This document shows, one piece after another, positions 1-5,900 of a stretch of 7,972 nucleotides of DNA. The first letter of the stretch is position 1. Every line of letters starts with the position of its first letter. Origin of the DNA: COE1 sp045579665. Lineage in GTDB: Bacteria > Bacillota > Clostridia > Lachnospirales > Lachnospiraceae. Under the pieces are notes generated by a model. It did not search any database. It saw only the letters and a program-made list of their open reading frames with translations, and was not told the DNA's origin. The stretch is from assembly GCA_045579665.1 (NCBI GenBank), contig JAZNMO010000092.1:1-7972 (forward strand). The letters run 5' to 3'. Both the position numbers and the translations under genes were made by a program.

Positions 1-46
1 CGTCTCCAGAAAGCAGCTTAATAGAAATATGTATTGTTTTATGGGG

Positions 47-69
47 AAAGGGGTTTTATGCCCTTTTTT
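47..69 (+). terminator. Probable intrinsic terminator of a gene off the left edge
   Basis: AAAGGG at 47-52 pairs with CCCTTT at 61-66 across an 8-nt loop, and the T-run extends to 69. The stem is short (6 bp, extendable only by G-T pairs), so the call is moderate. It is oriented to end rightward transcription entering from outside the window. Confidence 0.5.
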
Positions 70-92
70 AGTTTTATAAGATACACTATCTC

Positions 93-138
93 AAAAAGAA
101 AGGGCGTGAAAAAATGATTTCTCATTTTTTCACAGCCC
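93..138 (-). terminator. Strong intrinsic terminator of the LysR gene
   Basis: A 12-bp perfect stem (GTGAAAAAATGA at 106-117 with TCATTTTTTCAC at 122-133) closes a TTTC tetraloop. After a single bulged A at 134 it continues with GGGC (102-105) pairing GCCC (135-138). Read on the minus strand it is followed by TTTCTTTTT (101-93), a U-tract. Read on the plus strand it is followed by CTTGG, so it should terminate only leftward transcripts. It begins about 20 nt after the LysR stop codon. Its promoter-proximal arm contains a 15-nt motif also found after the pectate lyase gene. Confidence 0.85.
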
Positions 139-159
139 CTTGGCGTTAGATTAACCTTT

Positions 160-1050
160 TTATTGATTAAATTCATGCTCCATGACATATTGGATAAATG
201 CATGGAAGGGCTTGGAAATCCACTTGTTACGATGGTATATAAGCTGTTTCCAAATATCGATTTCAAAATCTCTAATGTCAAGATGGACAAGTGTGCCTTC
301 ATCAACCTTTTTCTGGGTAACAAAGTCAGGAAGGAAGGAGATACCTACGCCATTTTCCAACGAGGTTGTGATAAGGTCAGTTCTGCCGATTTCCATGACG
401 GGTTGTATATCTAAGGACATACTGGCAAGTGTCTCATCAAAAACACGTCGATACCCCATCTTTTTCTCAGTAAGAATAAAGGGGTAATCAATAATATCCT
501 TTACAGAAAGATTTTTCATGCCTGCAAGAGGAGAAGCGGCACTTGTAACAAAATGAGTAGAGATACGTTCCTCCTTGGCGATGATATAGTCCGGTTGATA
601 TACATGGCTGTCTAATGTGAAAATGACATCGGCTTCATTATGATTCAGGATACGGAACATATCGTCTGTATCGGCGGTTGAGAATTTAAGGGCTATCTTG
701 GGATAATGCTTATAAAAATCAGGATAATTCTGCGTCAGCATCATTTCACATATGGAGTCAGGTGTAACAATATGAATATGCCCTGATAACTCATCAGAGT
801 TACTTAGATTTTGCTTAAATTCCTCTGTAATATGGCTGATTTGCTGGGCGTAGGCAAGTACCTCACGTCCTTTTTCTGTTAGGCTGATGGTATGATTAAT
901 GCGCTCAAACAGCATACAGTCAAGCTCTGTCTCTAACTGCTTGATTTGAAAGGAAATGGTTGATTGTGAGTAACCAAGCACCTGAGCTGCTTTGGTAAAG
1001 CTGTTTAATTCCGCAACATGAACAAATGTGACTAAATTTCGGATTTCCAT
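160..1050 (-). CDS. LysR-type transcriptional regulator
   Basis: This gene encodes a 296-residue protein of normal LysR-family length. A winged helix-turn-helix fills residues 1-60: the segment F18-E40 (FTKAAQVLGYSQSTISFQI...) is the classic LysR recognition unit and is followed by LFER. Residues from about 90 to 294 form the type 2 periplasmic-binding-protein-like effector domain, with the usual late motif ENGVGISFLPDF. The ATG at 1050-1048 is preceded by AGAGGTG (1062-1056) at a 5-nt spacing, which supports this start. The gene is transcribed divergently from the beta-eliminating lyase, with a 119-bp shared control region. In this family that arrangement usually means the regulator activates the neighbour in response to a small molecule and represses itself. 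The inducer cannot be read from the sequence. An aromatic amino acid or a relative is a guess based only on the neighbour. The family assignment is secure; the target is inferred. Confidence 0.95.
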   Translation of the reverse strand: MEIRNLVTFVHVAELNSFTKAAQVLGYSQSTISFQIKQLETELDCMLFERINHTISLTEKGREVLAYAQQISHITEEFKQNLSNSDELSGHIHIVTPDSICEMMLTQNYPDFYKHYPKIALKFSTADTDDMFRILNHNEADVIFTLDSHVYQPDYIIAKEERISTHFVTSAASPLAGMKNLSVKDIIDYPFILTEKKMGYRRVFDETLASMSLDIQPVMEIGRTDLITTSLENGVGISFLPDFVTQKKVDEGTLVHLDIRDFEIDIWKQLIYHRNKWISKPFHAFIQYVMEHEFNQ

Positions 1051-1055
1051 TATTG

Positions 1056-1062
1056 CACCTCT
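1056..1062 (-). promoter_or_regulatory. Ribosome binding site of the LysR gene
   Basis: On the minus strand this reads AGAGGTG, 5 nt before the ATG ending at 1048. It lies only 10 bases from the inverted repeat at 1073-1093, so a regulator bound there would overlap the 5' end of this gene. Confidence 0.7.
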
Positions 1063-1072
1063 ACATCGAATT

Positions 1073-1093
1073 TTTAGATGACCTATATCTAAA
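1073..1093. promoter_or_regulatory. Candidate LysR operator in the divergent control region
   Basis: A perfect inverted repeat, TTTAGAT (1073-1079) and ATCTAAA (1087-1093), surrounds the 7-nt spacer GACCTAT. A nested pair, TAGATG (1075-1080) and CATCTA (1095-1100), extends the symmetry, and T1075-N11-A1087 fits the loose T-N11-A rule for LysR sites. The centre lies about 50-55 bases upstream of the predicted lyase start site and 23 bases from the LysR start codon, a suitable place for activating the lyase and repressing the regulator. Binding by this particular LysR protein is inferred. Confidence 0.6.
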
Positions 1094-1137
1094 CCATCTA
1101 TTTTATTAATTTTCGGTAATATTGTATACTAAACCAT
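1089..1137. repeat. Direct repeat CTAAACCAT, two copies 40 bp apart
   Basis: CTAAACCAT occurs exactly at 1089-1097 and 1129-1137. The first copy overlaps the right arm of the inverted repeat; the second starts inside the lyase -10 box and covers the predicted start site. A 40-bp spacing places both on nearly the same face of the helix, as expected for a recognition site plus a second site used by a LysR tetramer. It could also be chance similarity in AT-rich DNA. Confidence 0.45.
1102..1130 (+). promoter_or_regulatory. Predicted promoter of the beta-eliminating lyase
   Basis: TATACT at 1125-1130 is a good -10 box. At the matching 17-bp distance the -35 position (1102-1107, TTTATT) is poor, as is common in activator-dependent promoters. 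The predicted start near 1137 gives a 5' leader of only about 33 nt, too short for a TnaC-type leader peptide or a riboswitch. Confidence 0.6.
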
Positions 1138-1156
1138 GTTAAAAAGCAATTTTTTT

Positions 1157-1163
1157 GGGAGGA
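1157..1163 (+). promoter_or_regulatory. Ribosome binding site that fixes the lyase start
   Basis: GGGAGGA lies 6 nt before ATG 1170. The alternative in-frame TTG at 1155 lies immediately before this ribosome binding site and would translate it as part of the protein, so ATG 1170 is the real start. Confidence 0.85.
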
Positions 1164-1169
1164 TTTATA

Positions 1170-2618
1170 ATGCCAGCGATTAAGTTTTACAGTAGAGACC
1201 CATTGCCAATGGAGATGCACAAGGTGAAAATCGTGCAGAAGCTGAATTTGTTACCGGCAAAAGAGAGATTGGCAAAAATGAAGGAAGCAGGATTTAATAC
1301 ATTCCTGTTACATAATGGAGATATTTTCATGGACATGTTAACCGATTCAGGTGTTAATGCCATGAGTGACAATATGCAGTCAGCAATGCTTCGTGCAGAT
1401 GATGCGTATGCAGGAAGTGAGACCTTTTATCGTATGCAGGACAAGCTTGAGGAGATTTTTGGAATTCCTTATTTACTGCCTACACATCAGGGACGCGCAT
1501 GTGAGCATATCCTTGCAACACATTTCGTGAAGCCGGGGAACTGTGTTATCATGAATTATCACTTTACCACCTCTAAGGCACATGTTACACGTCTTGGCGG
1601 ACATGTAGAGGAGCTTGTTAAGGACGAAGGTTTGATTTCCAAGAGCAATTTACCTTTCAAGGGTAATATTGACATGGACAAGGTAAAGGCTTGTGTGGAG
1701 AAGGAAGGCGCAGATAATATTGCGTATATGAGATTAGAGGCAGGTACAAACTTAATTGGTGGACAGCCTATCTCTTATGAGAATATGAAGGAAGCAACAG
1801 AGTATGCTAAGGCAAATGGAATTGTAACAATTCTTGATGCTTCGTTGTTACAGGACAACTTGTATTTCATTAAGACCCGTGAGGAGTCTATGAAGGACAA
1901 GTCTATCCGTGAGATTACAAGAATGATTGCGGATTTATTTGATATCATTTATTTCTCAGCCCGTAAGTTCGGATTTGGACGTGGCGGCGGAATCTTAGTT
2001 CGTGATGAGAAGATGTTCCATGAGATGGAAGACTATATTACAATGTTCGAAGGCTTCTTGACATATGGTGGTATGTCTGTTAAGGAAATGGAAGCGTTGA
2101 TTATTGGTTTTGAAGAAACTATGGATTTAGATGTTATTTCTCAGGGACCGCAGTTTATAGACCATTGTGTACGAGCATTGGATGCGCATGGCATTCCGAT
2201 GATTACACCAGGTGGCGGACTTGGTGCACATATTGACGCAAGAGCAGTAGTAAGCCATATTCCTGCAGAGCAGTATCCGGCGGGCTCATTGGTTGCTGCA
2301 TTGTATCTTTGCGGTGGTATCAGAGGTATGGAGAGAGGAACCTTGTCAGAGGAGCGTAACCCTGACGGAAGTGAGCGTATCGCATCTGTTGAGATGGTTC
2401 GTCTTGCATTCCCGCGTCGAGTATTTACTTTATCACAGACAGAGTATGTTATTGACAGAGTAAAGTGGTTATATGACCATAGAGATTTAATTGGCGGTCT
2501 TAGATTCGTGCATGAGCCAAAGAGCTTACGTTTCTTTACAGGTAGATTGGAGCCTGTTTCTGATTGGCCTGAGAAGTTAGTAGCTGCATATGAAGCTGAG
2601 TTCGGTGAGGACCAGTAG
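1170..2618 (+). CDS. PLP-dependent beta-eliminating lyase, tyrosine phenol-lyase / tryptophanase family
   Basis: This gene encodes a 482-residue cytoplasmic fold-type I PLP enzyme; related enzymes have about 456-471 residues. Members split tyrosine or tryptophan into phenol or indole plus pyruvate and ammonia. Matches from memory to Citrobacter tyrosine phenol-lyase (TPL) run end to end. Examples are FLL(40s), LTDSG (57-61), DAYAGS (78-83), THQGR (105-109, cofactor phosphate loop), FTT (132-134), NLIGGQP (194-200), D223 (pyridine N1), SARK with PLP lysine K266, VRL R411 (carboxylate) and EPKSLRFFT (449-457). MERG (387-390) carries R389, equivalent to TPL R381 that binds the phenol hydroxyl; tryptophanase lacks it. 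Several normally fixed residues differ: L226 for TPL R217, L351 for H343, R265 and F267 beside the catalytic lysine, and R271 near the cation-site N262. About 20 extra residues follow the usual C-terminus. Family membership is firm; the substrate is uncertain, and automatic annotation as tryptophanase may be wrong. Confidence 0.93.
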   Translation: MPAIKFYSRDPLPMEMHKVKIVQKLNLLPAKERLAKMKEAGFNTFLLHNGDIFMDMLTDSGVNAMSDNMQSAMLRADDAYAGSETFYRMQDKLEEIFGIPYLLPTHQGRACEHILATHFVKPGNCVIMNYHFTTSKAHVTRLGGHVEELVKDEGLISKSNLPFKGNIDMDKVKACVEKEGADNIAYMRLEAGTNLIGGQPISYENMKEATEYAKANGIVTILDASLLQDNLYFIKTREESMKDKSIREITRMIADLFDIIYFSARKFGFGRGGGILVRDEKMFHEMEDYITMFEGFLTYGGMSVKEMEALIIGFEETMDLDVISQGPQFIDHCVRALDAHGIPMITPGGGLGAHIDARAVVSHIPAEQYPAGSLVAALYLCGGIRGMERGTLSEERNPDGSERIASVEMVRLAFPRRVFTLSQTEYVIDRVKWLYDHRDLIGGLRFVHEPKSLRFFTGRLEPVSDWPEKLVAAYEAEFGEDQ

Positions 2619-2626
2619 AGATAAGG

Positions 2627-2655
2627 AAAGAATGGGTTATGCCCATTCTTTTTTT
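2627..2655 (+). terminator. Intrinsic terminator of the lyase gene
   Basis: AAAGAATGGG (2627-2636) and CCCATTCTTT (2642-2651) form a 10-bp perfect stem around the 5-nt loop TTATG. The T-run continues to 2655. It starts 8 nt after the lyase stop codon and separates the lyase from the pectate lyase gene, so the two are not an operon. Confidence 0.92.
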
Positions 2656-2725
2656 GCGTAATTCGGGTAATGAAATTATTGGCAGTAATAACCAAAAAAC
2701 TGGCATAAATTTGGAAGATAGACAA
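2656..2725. other. Upstream part of the pectate lyase control region
   Basis: No gene is visible. The segment contains a small inverted repeat, TTATT (2676-2680) and AATAA (2687-2691), around GGCAGT, and an overlapping TTGG (2679-2682) / CCAA (2692-2695) pair followed by an A-tract (2694-2699). These lie about 30-50 bases upstream of the -35 box, where an activator could bind, but the symmetry is weak and no specific regulator can be named. Confidence 0.35.
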
Positions 2726-2754
2726 TTGCATTTGTGAAATGTGTTTGTTATAGT
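2726..2754 (+). promoter_or_regulatory. Extended -10 promoter of the pectate lyase gene
   Basis: TTGCAT (2726-2731) and TATAGT (2749-2754) are separated by exactly 17 bp, and TGT directly before the -10 box (2746-2748) makes an extended -10 element. Transcription should start near 2761, giving a leader of about 160 nt. Confidence 0.75.
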
Positions 2755-2773
2755 AAGAAGGTCGGAATAAATT

Positions 2774-2803
2774 TTGTGCGCTTTGATGTAAGCGCTTACA
2801 CAA
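2774..2803 (+). other. Leader hairpin overlapping the cre site
   Basis: In the predicted transcript, GCGCTT (2778-2783) pairs with AAGCGC (2790-2795) around the loop TGATGT. Flanking TTGT (2774-2777) pairs with ACAA (2800-2803) across a 4-nt bulge. The hairpin begins only about 13 nt from the predicted 5' end, so it may stabilise the mRNA. It shares bases with the cre palindrome, so it may be a by-product of the operator sequence. Confidence 0.4.
2787..2800. promoter_or_regulatory. Perfect cre-type operator (CcpA / LacI-family)
   Basis: TGTAAGCGCTTACA is a perfect 14-bp palindrome matching the catabolite-responsive element consensus with its central CG. It lies about 26-40 bases downstream of the predicted start site, where bound CcpA would block elongation, implying repression when preferred sugars are present. 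Pectin and uronate regulators of the LacI family bind closely related palindromes, so a dedicated pectin-responsive repressor is an alternative that the sequence alone cannot exclude. Confidence 0.85.
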
Positions 2804-2825
2804 TGGCTGCAAAATAGTAGTTATT

Positions 2826-2909
2826 ATGGCAGAGGTTTCGATAAAGATGTATAAGGTTGTAGGGAATGGAATCCCGGTAAAAACATTTCTGGTAATGTTT
2901 TTTATGTAA
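2826..2909 (+). CDS. Possible 27-residue leader ORF upstream of the pectate lyase
   Basis: An ATG at 2826 opens a 27-codon frame (begins MAEVSIKMYK, ends FLVMFFM) that stops at 2907-2909, 13 nt before the pectate lyase ATG and just before its ribosome binding site. No Shine-Dalgarno sequence precedes it, and the product resembles nothing I recognise. It is most likely a chance ORF. If translated, ribosomes would run through the AT hairpin at 2879-2902 and end at the next gene's ribosome binding site. Confidence 0.15.
   Translation: MAEVSIKMYKVVGNGIPVKTFLVMFFM
2879..2903 (+). other. AT-rich hairpin just before the pectate lyase ribosome binding site
   Basis: AAAAACATT (2879-2887) pairs perfectly with AATGTTTTT (2894-2902) around the loop TCTGGT, ending 8 nt before AAGGAGG. 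A smaller GGGA/TCCC hairpin (2862-2865 and 2872-2875) precedes it. The shape resembles an attenuator, but the T-run is mostly inside the stem, so termination is doubtful. A role in spacing or protecting the ribosome binding site is equally possible. Confidence 0.4.
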
Positions 2910-2910
2910 G

Positions 2911-2917
2911 AAGGAGG
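2911..2917 (+). promoter_or_regulatory. Ribosome binding site of the pectate lyase gene
   Basis: AAGGAGG lies 5 nt before ATG 2923, a near-ideal Shine-Dalgarno sequence. It supports this start, which also begins a typical signal peptide. Confidence 0.85.
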
Positions 2918-2922
2918 AAGAC

Positions 2923-5900
2923 ATGAGAAAGAGCATTAAGAGAATGTCTAAGAAGCTTATGGTAATGATTTTATCTGTTACCATGGCGATGTCGAATGTC
3001 ACAGTGTTTGCTGCAGAAGCAGAGACAGCTACAGTTGTTGAGACTGAAGCAACAGCAGAAACAGAGACTGTGAATGAGACAGCAACAGCAGTAGAAACAG
3101 AGACTGCGAATGAAACAGCAACAGCAGTAGAAACAGAGACTGCGAATGAAACAGCAACAGCAGTAGAAACAGAAACTGTGAATGAGACAACAACAGTAGC
3201 AGAAACGGAGACTGTAACAGAGACAGCAACAGTAGTTGAAACTGAATCAGTGACAGAGACAGCAACAGTAGTTGAAACAGAGTCAGTGATAGAGACGGAG
3301 ACTATCGTGGAGATTCCTGAGCTTATGGTGGCTGAGGCAGAGGCGGTAGCAGAAACAGAGACTGTGGCAGATGAGGAGACAGTAATCGTTACTTCTACAT
3401 CTAATGCAGCTGTATGGAGTGCAGAGGCTATGCTTACTGCAACAAGTGAAGCGGTAAATGGATTACAGCTTATGGGAGAGGGCTGGTCACTTGGCGGACC
3501 TGATTCTGCAGGCGGCGATACATTCGGAACAGACGGAACATATGCTAAGGCAGGCGGAACAAAGGCACAGACAGATGGTTCTAATGCTAAGGGAACTATT
3601 CCAAATGGCGGATGTTACTTACAGTATACTGCACAGGATGATGGTACATTCATCATTAGTGAGAAGACACAGAAGAGTAATAAGACCTTCTATGTAGTAG
3701 ATAGCAATGGAACAGTTGTAACGACAGCAGTGTCAGGAAGTGCAAGTACTTATGATGATGTAAAGGTACCTGTGACAAAGGGCGTTACATACTATGCATA
3801 TATGGCAGGCTCTACAGCAAATATCTTTAAAGCTGAGTTTGTACCGACACAGACAATCAGAACATGGAGTGCAGAGGCTCTTTTCAATGCCAATGCAACA
3901 GAGGATAATGGCTTGAAGCTCTGCGGAGAAGGCTGGTCAATCGGTGGACCTGATTCAGCAGGTGGAGATACGTTTGGAACTGACGGAACTTATGCAAAGG
4001 CAGGCGGAACAAAGGCACAGACAGATGGTTCCAATGCAAAGGGTTCTATTCCGAATGGCGGATGTTATTTAGAGTATACAGCATCAGCAAATGGCAAGCT
4101 TGTTATTAGTGAGAAGACACAGAAGAGTAATAAGACCTTCTATGTAGTAAACAGCGATGGTGAGGTTGTAAAGACAGCAGTATCAGGAAGTGCAAGTACT
4201 TACGATGATGTAACAGTAGATGTAGTAGAGGGCAAGAGCTATTATGCATATATGGCAGGCTCTACAGCAAATATCTTCCAGGTAAAGCTTATTCAGGGTG
4301 AGAAGGAAGTTACTCCATGGGAGGAAGTAGCAGCTCCTGTTATTAATAAGGTAACGATGGATGCTGACGGTAATCTTGAGGTAGATTATTCAGCAGTGAT
4401 TGATGAATATAAGGGTGCACAGCAGGTAACTGTTATTATGTTCTATGAGGGACATGAAGCAGGTTCTACAACAGTTACAAAGCCTGGTATGGCGGTTGAG
4501 TTTGCACCTCTTTGGAGTGGTAACTATACATTTGTTGCAATTGCACAGAGAGCAGGCGTGGCAGATAAGTCAAGTGAAGTATACGCATATGACGGATATG
4601 TTCTTCCTGTTAAGAAGCCTATCGTAGAGCTGGCTCAGAACAGAGGAAATGGTGTTGTTTATCTTGATTGGATTAACGCACTTTATGCAGATTATTTCAA
4701 TGTATATTATAAGGAGAGTGGTGCTGCTGAATACACTACTTTCGAAACAGAGGATACAGACGGCTATGCAACAATTGAAGGCTTAACAGTAGGTGCTTCT
4801 TATGACTTCAAGCTTGAGGCAGTAAGAAAGGCAGACGGATTTGTTGCGACTTACGAATATCCTAACTTCGTAGTAACTCAGGATGCACAGCATGAATGGT
4901 TCTTCGGAACAGTTGGTTCAGCTCAGGAGACACATGCGATTGTAGCAGATGCTGCAGGTAATACTTTACAGAAGGTTGATATGTCTACAAAGGATGAGGC
5001 AGCAAACAAGCAGGGTATTGCACCAGTGACTGTAGATGTTGTAAATACAGCTAATACAGTGGCATTTGCACCAACAGGTAATGGTAAGATTTCAGATGGT
5101 GAGGAAGGCTTCCAGTACTTCTACACTATGATTGACCCTAATACAGAGAACTTTAAGTTAACAGCTACATTTACTTTAACAAGCCTTTATGGTAATACCT
5201 TTGATAACCAGACAGGTTACGGTATCATCGCAACAGATATGCTTGGTTACAACTATTACGGAACAGATGGTTTATGGATTAAGTGTAAGCAGCTTAACTC
5301 AGTATCTACACAGATTTTCAGTGTAAAGGCTAACTTCGTTGGACAGAGGAATATCAGCGGATATGAGTCTGTAGATACAACTGCAACAGAAGGATACACA
5401 CGTATCACAGAGCAGCAGAAATTCCAGAATACAAAGCCAAACTATGAGGTTGGTGCAACCTATACATTTACATTAGAGAAGACAAATGACGGATACTACT
5501 CAAGCTGCAACGGAGAGACAGTGAAGTATGAAGATTTATCTATCTTGAGCAAGCAGGAGGATGGTTCTCTTTGTATCGGTGTATTTGCATCAAGAAATGC
5601 AGGTATCACAGTATCTGATATTCAGTTTGAAACATCTGAAAGTACAGGTATTACATCAGTAGAGAAGAGTGAGGCAATCACACCTAATGCAGCGATTCTT
5701 TCTTCTAATAATGTAGGTACAGATGTATATGAGTACATCTATGTTCCAAATATTGCAGGTGATTTAACAGTATCGGTAAATGGAACAGCATGCTTTGAGG
5801 GTAAAGTTGAAGCAAATAAGGTAGTTCGTGTGAATGTTCCTGTAAAGCTTGGTGCAAATGAGGTTGTTTCTTCTCTTGTACCGGATGCGTCACAGAACCT

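Larger units (their letters stand above)
1..159. other. Left-edge intergenic region without a convincing gene
   Basis: No supported coding region lies here. One frame reads six codons from base 1 to a TAA at 19-21, followed about 25 nt later by a terminator-like hairpin, so the end of an upstream plus-strand gene may be present, but six residues (RLQKAA) are too few to identify. The rest is AT-rich and is taken up by two hairpins, listed separately. The segment at 59-84 resembles one at 7935-7961 near the right end of the window. Confidence 0.5.

Noticed and set aside
1155..1169. In-frame TTG start five codons upstream of the lyase ATG
   Set aside because: It would translate the GGGAGGA ribosome binding site (1157-1163) that is correctly spaced for ATG 1170, and family members begin near the ATG.
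1137..1169. TnaC-like leader peptide before the lyase
   Set aside because: The leader from the predicted start to the ATG is about 33 nt and contains no additional small ORF with a tryptophan codon.
2141..2812. A 223-codon minus-strand open frame over the end of the lyase gene and the following spacer
   Set aside because: It is antisense to a well-conserved gene, crosses the terminator, promoter and cre palindrome, has no recognisable domain and is explained by the codon use of the plus-strand gene.
2761..2922. Riboswitch in the pectate lyase leader
   Set aside because: No conserved core of a riboswitch class I know is recognisable; only simple hairpins are seen.
3029..3265. Leucine-rich minus-strand open frame
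   Set aside because: It is the reverse reading of the 36-bp Thr/Glu repeats; its apparent hydrophobic repeat follows from the composition.
3073..3324. CRISPR-like regular repeats
   Set aside because: The 36-bp units are contiguous with no spacers and are in frame inside a coding sequence.
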